DNA from: Cepaea nemoralis
Taxonomy: Eukaryota; Mollusca; Gastropoda; Stylommatophora; Helicidae
DNA length: 64,000 bases
Assembly (NCBI GenBank): GCA_014155875.1
Contig: JACEFZ010027953.1
Coordinates: forward strand, 124,001-188,000
Direction of reading: 5' to 3'
The first letter of the stretch is position 1. Each line of letters opens with the position of its first letter. Made by a program: the position numbers and the translations under genes. The notes beneath the pieces are model-generated. The model did no database searches. It had not been told where the DNA came from and saw nothing but the letters and a program-made list of their open reading frames with translations. Of the stretch, positions 43,243-54,060 are shown piece after piece.

Positions 43243-43745
43243 ACACAACAACAACAACAACAACAACAATGAATACAACAAAACCAATATTAAACAGCAA
43301 CAGCAAAACTAACTACCACACAACCAACAACAACACCAACATGAGCATCGGGACGGCAGCAAGCCTGGTTGCCATTTCACTTCCCTGATGTCTGAGTAAG
43401 CAGCTGTGAATTCAAGGCACGCTAGCTCTGGGATCTTCCATGTCTGGATTTGTCACGGCGCCACCGCGCGAAGTCAGCGAATTTTTCAAATCACGAACTG
43501 AATACGTGATCACAATAGATCTGCGAGATACGGATTTAAAATATATGGAGATCTGAGTCGTTAAAAATAAAACTTTAACTAGAGGAAATCTAGAAGGCAA
43601 ATCCATCGAAATTAAGAAATTGTTCAGTTCCCATACATCAGATCCACATAGAAGTTTAAAATGATTTAAAGGGGAATACGGGTCAAATGGTTAGTCACTT
43701 GATAACTGAAACAAACCGTAGACAAACGTAGACAAACTTAGCTAC
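42665..43745. other. Mostly unannotated; (CA)n and (CAA)n at 43177-43270
   Basis: Contains a CA/CG dinucleotide run followed by CAA repeats at about 43177-43270. No coding motif or element end was recognised in the remainder. Confidence 0.5.
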
Positions 43746-44618
43746 TGGCATCTTGCCATCTTGACAGACGATAGTCTGTTACATTAGTTTAGTCGGTGGA
43801 TCAACATCACGACACACGGGTTTAACCCACAAGTGCTCCGTTCTCCTCCTAATTCAAACCTGAGTCTGGAGAAACTAAGTTCAGTGCACTAACTCAGTAG
43901 CACCGACGAGGATCCTGAAATACTTTGGGTATATTTTTAACTCGAAATTTTGCCCTGGTAGCGCCGTTAGGCTACTCTTTTTCGATTTCCAACTGCCAAG
44001 GGATTTTTTAGGTGCGCAACAATACACACGGGCGTCCGATCTCACTATCCAGAGACCAGAGGAAATTTTATTACTAGAAGTCCACGTGAACAAATCCCGG
44101 TCCTCATCGGGGCTTGAACCCGGGACCTCCAGCACTCGAGGCGGACACCATACCTCGATACAACGCAGCCCCCTAGTCTGTTACATTGTGCTTTCATAAA
44201 GACATAATAACTACAACCCATGGCCGACACCAGACATGAAGTTATACCTCTCTATAGCGCAAAGCCTGGGCTGATTTGTAGAGATCGCGTGTTACCCATG
44301 CAGTATGATCCCACTCTCTCGGCCTGCCTAGTTTACTCTAGAGGAAAGGTAACAATGATATATCATGAACAAGGCAAAGCAATATTCTAAATATCCACCT
44401 GTCGGAACTTGTATCCTAGACCAGTTGCCGAACAAATCTTAGGGCCTTGTCTGCCCTGCCATTTAGTCTTTAGGTTGCATTTACTCGCACTGTGATAAAG
44501 CTTGTACCTTCCCAATTATGCTCGTCCTCCCGAAGCAGTTGGCACAATCTGGGGTATCGGGTTTAGTGAGCGCCGCCAACATTCTGCGTTAACAGAAAGC
44601 AAGTAGTACCATCTCCAG
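43746..44618 (-). mobile_element. LINE A derivative lacking the whole coding body, interrupted by SINE A
   Basis: The left part (43746-43785 and 44188-44224) matches the 3' end of LINE A (457-530: tcttgacagacgatag, acattgtgctt, aataactac, catggc). At about 44225 it passes directly into the 5' region matching 3965-4376. About 3.4 kb containing endonuclease and RT is absent. It can only have spread, if at all, by borrowing LINE A enzymes. The SINE insertion at 43786-44173 splits it. Confidence 0.8.
43786..44173 (-). mobile_element. tRNA-derived SINE, family A, copy 2
   Basis: 388 bp on the minus strand, flanked by the perfect 14-bp duplication tagtctgttacatt (43772-43785 and 44174-44187). The head carries cccgggttcaagccccgat as B box. 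The body shares gtagcctaacggcgct and ggcagttggaaatcgaaaaa with copy 1 at 10979. The tail is a short taaact remnant. Confidence 0.95.
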
Positions 44619-44619
44619 T

Positions 44620-45143
44620 TATAAATAAATAACAAGACTTGAATTCTGGTTAAATGAGGATAGAATTAGTGGGCGAACAGTAATTATGGTAGTATACATA
44701 GATGGACGCATAGTTTCGTGAGCGAAACTCTGGGTGAGAATCGACAAGCCACATCGTGTGATAATATTCTAACTCAGGCACAAAAACAACTACAGATAGG
44801 ACGACACTTCAACGACAGCAACATCTCCACGTATCTTCCACACCGTGAACTAGAAAATAACTCTATACTGACCAACTCTCAATAAAAGGTCGAACCATTG
44901 TGATTGCCATGCACTTTATCTGGGGATCAACAGACATTCTTCCCGTTTGACGACTTGTTCCAGACTGCAAAATCTTGACAAATACCTTCGCTCGCCAAGT
45001 ATCGCTTTCCGAATTTTCATACATTTCTCGTGGTCCAGTCATTTTTCTTTCTGCATGCGACTTTCAGTGTCTAACTCACATTGTCTTAATGTTATAGAAG
45101 CCTTGTAATACAGGATCATGTCACCAACATATGTCTAATATTT
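44620..45143. other. No recognisable feature
   Basis: Mixed composition; no ORF motif, element terminus or RNA structure seen. Confidence 0.5.
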
Positions 45144-45315
45144 GATCCCCCTCCTGGAACATCAAACATTCTTTGCCCACATTATCAAAGAACATTTCGA
45201 GCCAAAATAGGCCTTATCAGCCATCTTAGAGCTCACGGCTCCATACTTTCAAACCCACTGGATGAAATGAATGGTCATCATCACTCTTAATGGACAAACA
45301 ACAGACAACAGACAG
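45144..45315 (+). pseudogene. 5'-truncated LINE D fragment (C-terminal finger and tail)
   Basis: It corresponds to 59875-60040: acattctttgcccacattat, tttcgagccaaaataggcc, ttatcagccatcttagagct and the end ggacaaacaacag. It encodes the last about 40 residues including RAKIGLISHLRAHGS, with one histidine-region change. It confirms that LINE D is a dispersed family ending at this tail. Confidence 0.85.
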
Positions 45316-46320
45316 AACAATATTTGAATATGTCTGTGAAGATATGACACCTTAGTAGTATAAGCTTATGAGGATGCGGGGATTGGGGTGGGGGTAGAAT
45401 GCCAGGTATAGGTAGTATCTTTGTATTTAGGGGACTGTCATGTCCTTTTTAGGACTGCTCACCCACCAAGCTTGGTCCAAGCTTGACTTCCAGCTCTCAC
45501 ATATTTCTCCTCGTAGCCACCAGCATGCGGCAGCGGCCATCACTGTTGTTTTCGTTAACTTATTAATAATGTCCATGATTGACACTGATAGCAATAATAT
45601 AGGGTCAACTGTTAACAACTTTAGTTCTGACAACTGCACGCCGGAAGATATGACCCAAATGTATTGACATCTAATGGGGGAAGCCGAGAGATGATCATCT
45701 TAATCAGCTCAAACGAACAATGTAGGTAACCAGAATGTGAACCTGTTATTAAACTCTTCTTGGATTCAACACAGACGCCAGGGGAAGGACGTGTCCGTCA
45801 TTATGCATGTCATTTATTTTTGCATAATCTTCATATTCTTTGTCTTTTTGTTTTCTGAATCCTCGGAGAAAAACAGTCACAGAGGAGGATTCTTTGTCTT
45901 TAATATTTTCATTCTTTTGGTTCTCTTTTCATTTCCTTTTTATTTCTGTGAGCAGTCGGGATGAAACAAAGAATGAAATTTAAAATATAATGACATTTCC
46001 AAGTTCATGGTAGTAGTGAATTGACGTCACACACAACAACAACTACAACAAACAACAACAACCACAACAAACAACAACAACACCAACAACAACACACACA
46101 GAAAAAACATGGAAGATACTACATCTAGGTGTCATGTGTTCGTCATCCATCCATCATCATTGAGTGCCTTAATATGAGCGAAACCTTCCCAAAAATATTC
46201 TGTCTCCATAATATCTTAGATTCCTATAGTTTTCTAGACATTTGGAAAGAAGATAACCTGCCTTGACTCTCCTTCTTGGCGTCGTCCATAATGGTCATTG
46301 ACAGATGTCATTTTCTCTGT
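45316..46320. other. Unassigned; (CAA)n-rich at 46031-46100
   Basis: Short ORFs (for example 45440-45667) show no known motif. A CAA-rich interrupted microsatellite lies at about 46031-46100. Confidence 0.5.
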
Positions 46321-46329
46321 GAAGAGAAT

Positions 46330-46795
46330 GAATTCAAGCAGTTTTCCAAGAACTACCGGTCGGCTGGTTGAGATAATCTTCTTCTCTTCCTCCATGTAAA
46401 TCATTAAAGTTTTGAGGGAGGGAGGTGGAGAAAGGAGGGGGATGTAAAGATCTTTTATGCGCTCTTTCTACTGCTTTTTGTAAGTTGTTATTCATCTCTT
46501 TAAGGTTGTTCTTGATACCATCGATGCATCTTTTACGTGATCTTCTGCTGGCTCTGCATCTATTATATTTACTCAATGTGGCTCTTTGGGATAGATAGTA
46601 CAGGGTCATTCTGATGAGGTGGCCAAACCATGTAATGTGCCGTTCTTTAATGAAGTGCACGACTGATTTCAGAACTAGCCGTCTTATAATTCCCTCATTC
46701 CTAATACTATATCTCACGATATTAAGTCTTCAAATATTGGACACCACGTTCAAATGATGTGCATTGACCCGTTCCCTTATGTGCAGACTATTATT
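46330..46795 (-). pseudogene. LINE family E C-terminal fragment
   Basis: Minus-strand frame 46717-46334 includes VVHFIKERHITWFGHLIRM, RRSRKRCIDGIKNNLKE and NLQKAVERAHKRSLH, the usual GHxxRM and RKRWxDGIK-like end of RTE-type ORFs. No RT core is attached. A small related piece is at 40895-40995. Confidence 0.75.
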
Positions 46796-46796
46796 C

Positions 46797-47035
46797 ACAG
46801 CAGGTTCTCCGTGACGAAGTAGTCAAGCCGTTTGATTCGGGTTCCGAAGATTGTGGGTTCGATTCCGGACAGCGTCCTTCTATTCATGAGTGCATTTGGA
46901 GACTTCTGGGGGTAGTCTCTGGAGCTACGAACTTCGTGCTTTGTGCGACGCTTTCGGCAGTTCGCTGCGGAAAGAGACTGAGCCATATGGTGCAATCAAG
47001 TCGACCCTTTCGACTTTTAAGTGACTGTTTTTTTT
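46797..47035 (+). mobile_element. tRNA-derived SINE, family B, copy 2
   Basis: The head has tgacgaagtagtcaagccg (A box) and gtgggttcgattcc (B box). The body has cgtgctttgtgcgacgcttt, gcggaaagagactgagccat and caagtcga. It ends in a T run, unlike the (TTG)n seen beyond copy 1. Confidence 0.8.
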
Positions 47036-47424
47036 TTAAGGTTCAGAAAAATGAAAAACACTATAAGGTATCCTATTTTAAAGCCGGTTTGCCACTAGAG
47101 CCACATTGGTCAGGAAAATGAATTCTACGCATGCCGGGAATTGAAGGGATAAATTGACTTGGTTAGCAAGTACAATAACTCATTAACTACCGGATTAAAC
47201 GCGAACATGAGGCAGGTTTCAGGGATATACTGTTGTCAACTTTGACCTGGGCACCCAGTTTGACACAGCCTAGCATGGGTACCAGAATATGACCTGGGAC
47301 ATCAAGATGGACGGCCAGATATTGGCTACATGACCACTCGAGTGCCGCATGGTCTATACAAATATGGGGGTCAGCATTATATGTCTGACGCGATATCAAG
47401 ACGGATATAGTTTGCTTTACAGCA

Positions 47425-48320
47425 CTTCACTTTACTCTTCATCACTTCACTTTACGTCACTGCACGTCACTTTTATTTACTTTACATCACTTCGCTTTAC
47501 TTTACACCACTTCACTTTACTTTACAACACCTCACTTTACTTTACATCACTTCACTTTACTTTACATCACTTAGCTTTACTTTACATCACTTCACTTTAC
47601 TTCACTCCACGTCACTTTTATTTACTTTACATCACTTTGCTTTACTTTACATCACTTAACTTTACTTTACATCACTTCACTTTACTTTACATCACTTCAC
47701 TTTACTTCATTCCACGTCACTTTTATTTACTTTACATCACTTCGCTTTACTTTACATCACTTCGCTTTACTTTACATCACTTCACTTTACTGTACATCAC
47801 TTCACTTTACTTTATATCACTCATTTTACTTTACATCACCTCACTGTACTTTACATCACTTCGCTTTACTTTACATCACTTCACTTTACTTCACATCACT
47901 TCAATTTACTTTACTTTACTTCACTTAACTTTACTTTACTTTACTTCACTTCACTTTAGTTTACATCACTCAACTTTACTTAAATCACTACACTTTACAT
48001 AACTCCACTTTACTTTACTTTACATCACTTCACTTTACTTTACGTCACTTCACTTTACTTTAAATCACTTCAATTTACTTTAAATCACTTTACTAAACTG
48101 AACATCACTTCACTTTACTTTACATCACTTCTCTTTACTTTACATCACTTCACTTTAATTTAAATCACTTAACTCTGCATCACTTCACTTGTCTGTACTT
48201 ACTTTACATTATTTACATCACTTCACTTTACTTTAAATCACTTCACTGTACTTTACATCACTTTACTTTACTTTACATCACTCACTTTATTTTACATCAC
48301 TTCTCTTTACTTTACTGCAT
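47425..48320. repeat. 20-bp minisatellite, about 0.9 kb
   Basis: The basic unit cttcacttta, ctttacatca is repeated with variants, itself built from ctttact-like half units. It is moderately diverged, and some larger blocks recur (ccacgtcacttttatttact at about 47605 and 47713). The plus-strand ORF of Tyr, Thr, Ser and Leu across it is an artefact. Confidence 0.93.
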
Positions 48321-48324
48321 ATTT

Positions 48325-48840
48325 CTGCAGCACCTATGTATTTCGACGGCGGCTGTATTGATATCCTTTGTAAAAGATGTTTAATTTAAGTATGCACATG
48401 ATATGGGTACAATAAAACTATTACTCCACTATCATCTAGTGCCATTATTAAGTAGTATACTGATTTAGCTCCTCTCGGAGCATAGGAACCCTTCGTTACT
48501 ACCTCCGATTATCATCGGATGGGTTAATAAAATTAATCCGTCAACATGGGGTAATTAAACAGGCAAGAAAGAGAGTCTCTTTTCTAATTATTAATAGGTA
48601 ACAGTAGGAAAGGTAAATCCTTTTGGAGTGAACTGAAGATAGATTCGTATAATGCCAATACTACATTTATTCAGTAAAACACACGTTAATAACATTAGTC
48701 AAAATAGATACTCTTTGGCTAATGTGACTTTTGGGTGACGTTTCCTCACACATCAAAGAAAAGGAAACAACTAGTCCTTACCGACGAAAGACAAGTGTTG
48801 AGTGAATTGATTAGGATAGAGATTTTTTGTGTATGAATGG
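48325..48840. other. No recognisable feature
   Basis: AT-rich sequence without recognised motifs. Confidence 0.5.
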
Positions 48841-50250
48841 GTTTCAGTCATCAAGAGGTGCCTCGACGAACTTCTTCTTCTTCTTCTTTGCGTTCATCCG
48901 GAGTGTTTTTTCAGATGTAATTGCGGTGTGTCTGTTACGCGGCCTTGGGCCGAAACCCGTAGGCCAACATATCCGACGATAGCGTGCTTTTTTGACCAGG
49001 TAGCATTCCTGGGAGACTCTCACTTTTTTGGTGCCATCTACAACCCAGCTGGCCAAGTTGGAACGGTCGAAGACAACGGTCATCCCTCAAAGGAAGGCAG
49101 GGACAGTCCATAGCATTTTCCGCCATCCAAGGTTGCTTCCATATTTGCAGGGCCGACACATAGCGCCCTGGTCCTGGGCTCACCGAGGGAATCGTCACGT
49201 CCTGCTCATGGCTGCTTTAAATCCTCACTTCAACATATTGGGCGTTCCTTCACCACGGGCCGCTCCCGCACAAACCAGGCCAGTCTGCAGACGGTATCCA
49301 CTCAGCGAGTTTTCGGTTCGGACATGTGCTTGTCTCTGTGCCCTTCAGAGCTGTTCCAGGCAGAAGGACATTAGGAGAACTACCTAGTCAGAGCTGTTCC
49401 GAGCAAGAGCGGCATTCGGAAACAAGGTAGATTTTCCTAGCACGAGGGAAGACTAGTTAGAGCTTTTCCGGTCACGAAAGACATTTCACTCGGACGTAGT
49501 TGCGTAGTGCCATTTTTATTTTGCCGCCCGTAGACTGGCACTTCCGGCTTCAGCGGGCATTTTTAATGAAGTTAGCTTTCCTCAGGTTCGAGACAAGTTA
49601 GACTCTTATTTCGACTTCCACACAGCAAGCTTTTCCTTTGGTCTGCCACGTAATGGATTCGCAAGCCAGGCGTTCCATTTCGTGTCATCGATAAAATTTT
49701 CCACCTTTGACTACACTCACTCCATGAGTACGGTTAAAGACTTTCATCGGAACGTACGACCGAGGTGTTTTTCCACCTTTTAGTACTCGCTCACGAGGTA
49801 AGCTACATGTGTTGCCGGCTCAGCACCTTACCTCCGTACAGCAGTGAGCGAGAAACGGCCAGGCCCTCTCTGCTGCTCTGCAGGTAGACTGAGGATGGCA
49901 GTCAAAATTTAAGCTCCGGCGCACGAAGCCACAATCTTGGTCCAGATACTTACACAAACGCCTCCACCGATAAATGGAGGTGAGATACTGGGCACGCTAC
50001 ATGCCCAGTTCAGATACTTGTCCGAAGGCTCTCAGCTGGGGGATATGAGGGATCCTCGACGAACTAAAGCCTCCACAAGACGAGATGATGTTCTACCAGA
50101 TGGGGTTGTTCCAGTCGACCACCTGTGTGCACAGTGTGCACAGTGTGCCGGCGTGGGCCGTTGTTTGCCGGGTCTCCTGTCTTTCCCACTTTTCACATGG
50201 GGCATTGAGAAACATTTTATGTGATATTCACTGGCACGGGAGCGTGGCAT
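48841..50250. other. Unclassified GC-richer block beginning with (CTT)n
   Basis: A (CTT)5 run at 48872-48889 could be the (GAA)n tail of a minus-strand retroposon, as in LINE B. The block to 50250 is richer in GC than its neighbours. Internally gtcagagctgttccgagcaa echoes cagagctgttccaggcagaa. At 50126-50147 gtgcacagtgtgcacagtgt is a tandem 9-mer. Short ORFs on both strands show no motif I recognise. It could be an unknown retroelement or part of a host transcript. Confidence 0.4.
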
Positions 50251-51685
50251 AATGGGGACGATCCTTTGCTGTGATGTTGGAACCGCGACTAATGACTAAT
50301 GACTACCTGTTAGATTATGCTCTATCCTTAGTCAAGTCTGGCAGTCATTTCAGAGGATCAGGTAGTCACGTATATTAATTGATGACTATATTATCTGAAG
50401 GCTTACCCGAAAGGGAAGTCAATAGCCTGGTATGGTTGAGAGATGTGGCAGATGATTTTCTCCGAGTTGTTAGTTTCAGGTTCTCCCTTGTTTTGTTTGC
50501 GGAATGAAAATCAACGGTAAAGCACCATGTCCTAAAGTATGGCCAAGTGTCGTCTTAGTTCTTCAGTAAACGACAAGCCTATTATTTAGGCCAACGATAT
50601 CTAATCAATATAAAAAAAAAACTTTGTTTACTAGTATAAATGGCCTATGTCAGGTAAGAATTATCGTGTTCTATAAAGCAAAGCCTAATTAAATGGCCAG
50701 CATTGTTGATATCGCCTGAGAAACTGTGTGACTGAATATATGGCTCCAGTATATGTTTCTTCAAGTTTCAAAGACTTGTATCTATCCGGAAGAGGATGGG
50801 TGTCTGAGACCACTGGAATGATCGAGCGATTTAAATATGGAGGGAGTACATGACACTAGAGACTTTAAGTTACGCCCACACTCGGGCATGAGGTCTTGTC
50901 CATATGCACCCCATATGGTCCAGGATGTATGAATGAACAGTGTTCGTACTCCATTTGAATTTTACCATATTCACAACTACATTTCCATGACTTCACAAGT
51001 CAAAATGTTGATTATCATGTACTTGAGAGCTCAAACGTAATCGTGGAACATTTGTCCATCAGCCACGATGTTTCAGGAATATGATTTGGCCATACGTCCT
51101 GAAGTCTGTCAAGTGGTATTCAATCGCCTGGTCTGCAAGCGTTGACTGCAGTGACCTACCGAACACGAAAGGTATTGTCCAGAATCATCACGTACAGCCG
51201 GGAGGAGGAATCCTGTCACCGTCAGGTGAATGTGTTTCTACCTCCAGACGTACGGACTGTGACTAGATCAAGCCCATGATGAGCTTCTAAGTCATTATAC
51301 CTGATAACGTGGCTTGACTATCTCTCCATCTTGTGGGACATTCATTGTAGTATGTCTTATATCTGTTTGTGTAGTTCACTTTTGGCTCGTGAAGAGCCGA
51401 TATTAAATCATTGTGTAGTGTTCTGCATTCTCATGTGTGTATTGTCCTTGTCTAGAGTGAGAGTATATTAATTACTTTATACTGGATAGCAGTCTAAAGA
51501 ATTTAGGGGTCTTCAGAACAGAGATACCTTGACTGGCCAGAGAGAATCCAAGATAATGTGTGATAACATTTAGGAAGCCAACACCACCCTTTGTGTTACA
51601 GGACGGACAGACACACAGTCAGATTTGGTGATAGCGATGCAACAAGTAAGGAAGATCGAAAGAAAGAGTCAGAGAAAGAGATATC
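50251..51685. other. No recognisable feature
   Basis: Mixed AT-rich DNA without coding motifs, element termini or tandem repeats visible by eye. Confidence 0.5.
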
Positions 51686-51686
51686 G

Positions 51687-51689
51687 AGC

Positions 51690-51734
<45 letters not shown>

Positions 51735-51748
51735 AAGTACAGAAGAAG

Positions 51749-51788
<40 letters not shown>

Positions 51789-52009
51789 ACAGAAGAAGAG
51801 CGAGAGAGAGCGAAATAGAGAGGAAGGGAAAGATCAAGAAAACAGAAGAGCGAGAGAGAGAGAGAAATAGAGAGGAAGAAAAAGAGAAAGAAAACAGAGA
51901 AAGAGAACAGACAGAGAGAAAGAGATAGAGAGAGAGAGTGAGAGAGAGAGAGGGGGAGGGAGAGAGAGAAATAGAGAGGAAGGAAAAGAGAAAGAGAACA
52001 GAGAGAGAA

Positions 52010-52090
<81 letters not shown>
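51687..52090. repeat. (GA)n-rich polypurine tract
   Basis: GA dinucleotides interrupted by aagtacagaagaagagcgag-type blocks that recur at about 51735 and 51785, and by gaaatagagaggaag blocks at about 51810, 51865 and 51968. It is almost purely purine on the plus strand. ORFs across it are artefacts. Confidence 0.95.
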
Positions 52091-52094
<4 letters not shown>

Positions 52095-52099
52095 GAACC

Positions 52100-52801
52100 T
52101 AAATAGGTAAGTAAAGACATCGTAAATAAACGCAGTATAATTTGATATGTGAAGTAAGCTTAAATGACATACCACCCGATACAACCAGAAGAAAGAAAGC
52201 TATTTAGGATTTACCATTGAACCAAGATTCACCCAGATTGCCTTATTTCCACATATTACGCCTCGGTACAACTAACAAGTAGCATCAGTTCTTTACACAT
52301 TCTAATCCATTTTATCACTCTCTGGAAATCTACCAAAGAAAGTTGAAGCAGAAAATCTATGGATAAGAACGCTACATTATGTTTTAATATGTCTTAGTTA
52401 CATAAGTATGTCTACTTAATATCTAGTTTTTGTTCAGGGAACACATATTTTAAATAGGTCACTGTATTATTTGCGAGTCTTAGTTACATATTAGTATCCT
52501 CTAATTAAACATAATCACTTTTGAGAGTCAAAGACAACATCAATAAATGGAACAATGTGCTTGTTGACTTAAAGCGTGTTGAAAAGGGAGGTATATAATG
52601 TTCACCACTTTTCTTGAAATATAAATGGAAATTATGCCGCTCATTATATTATTGACACGTGTCTATTTCGGGAAGAGCAGACAAGCTGAGAAATATCTTT
52701 TGGTAGTTTATGTGTTCTTTGTGTGGTAATGCAAAGAATACCATTGACAGACAGAAACACCAATGATCAAGTCCTATAAGAGGCAAGTGAAAACCACAAT
52801 C

Positions 52802-52838
<37 letters not shown>

Positions 52839-53670
52839 ACATTATATACCAGCATGTCTGCGCTTGCTTTTAACTCCGGCATATTCTGGTGAAAACATCC
52901 AGGTGAGTGATACGAAGCGTCACTTTCGTATGCTGTCTACCTATTCAGAGCAGAGCCTGTCGTGTGCGATGTCAATACCAGTGCTCTAAGCGAGTGAACA
53001 ACTGGCTACTTAATACTCCGTGCATTCAGGTTAAAAAAATGTGATGTTGTTTGTTTGTGTTCGTTGGCTTGAGCTCCAACGTGAAGTCCTGTATGTCAGA
53101 TGAAGACATCCTGGTGTCCAACATCAGTGTGATGTCATACAGGACCTGAGTTTTGCGTGAGTATCCGTTGTCCCATGTCTGGCTTTTGGTGTGCAGACTG
53201 GTGGTTCCTCGCCGTACAGGCAGACACTCTCCGACTTCGGAGGAATCGGCGATCCTACTGACTTTAGCCAGGACCCCGAAGGGACCTGTTGCCCAGGACG
53301 CTCGACGAGGACGCGTCAATAGGTCTTGGCCAGTATATAACCCGGCCCTGGTGCCTTGGAAACACCTCTGCGTCCCAAAAAAAACAACAATGACCCGTAT
53401 CAGTCTGCTGCATACGGACTTGTATTTAGAGGATGCGATGGTGTCATCGTTAGATGGTTACGCTGATAATGACATGAGCGTTGTCGGACTGGCTAAATAT
53501 TTCTTCGTCCACCCAGGCTTACCAAATGGGAGGGTCTTAACACCCAACATAGCCTAACAGATTCCAGATACGGGGCTTGTGTATCTCAGTACATTCTGCA
53601 GGGAAATCTCAGATGTGACTGCAAACCACTTGGTCACGACGTGACTTTAGAGGGAAAGCACGGAAAAACC
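52100..53670. other. Mostly unannotated; (CAT)n at 52803-52839
   Basis: AT-rich to 52800, then a pure (CAT)12-type run. At 53086-53095 and 53136-53145, gtcctgtatg and catacaggac form a perfect 10-bp inverted repeat with a 40-bp loop. A GC-richer stretch at 53160-53560 has a 134-codon plus-strand ORF without any recognised motif. Confidence 0.5.
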
Positions 53671-53678
53671 AGCTAGAT
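53671..53678. repeat. 8-bp target-site duplication of hAT-type MITE, left
   Basis: AGCTAGAT, repeated exactly at 54060-54067 just past the element. Confidence 0.9.
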
Positions 53679-54059
53679 CAGTGGTTCTCAACCTTTTTTG
53701 GCCCGTGCCCCCCTTCACCATATTTTCAGAACGTCATTTCCCCCCCCCCCCCCCCCTTTCGTATTTCCTACCTAAAAATTGTAGGTCTACTTTAGTCTAC
53801 GTAATAATGGAAGCACATACTAAAACAAGTCTAAACGTCCACATAAACCGTTATTTGTGGGGCTACTTACTTTATAAAATGAATTTTAGAAGGGTGAGAC
53901 GTACAGAACCGTAAAGTATGAAGGGAAAAACAAGATCAAGTAATCGGTTGTTGTATTAACGCGATCTTGAAATAATCTTCATTCCCCCCTGGAAACCCCA
54001 AAATTCCCCCCTGGGGGGGGGGGGAGGAGGGGGAATTCCCCACCGGTTGAGAACCACTC
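53679..54059. mobile_element. hAT-type MITE
   Basis: 381 bp. The left end is cagtggttctcaacc and the right end ggttgagaaccactc, inverted repeats matching except for the final base. The CAGTGGTTCTCAACC type of end and the 8-bp duplication are characteristic of the hAT superfamily. There is no transposase. The interior has a run of about 18 C near the left end and matching G runs near the right end, which extends the potential hairpin. Confidence 0.9.
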
Positions 54060-54060
54060 A

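Noticed and set aside
47349..48002. 217-codon Tyr/Thr/Ser/Leu ORF
   Set aside because: Lies on the 20-bp tandem repeat; low-complexity artefact.
53153..53557. 134-codon plus-strand ORF as a host gene
   Set aside because: No recognised domain, no splice context or codon evidence; kept only as unassigned sequence.
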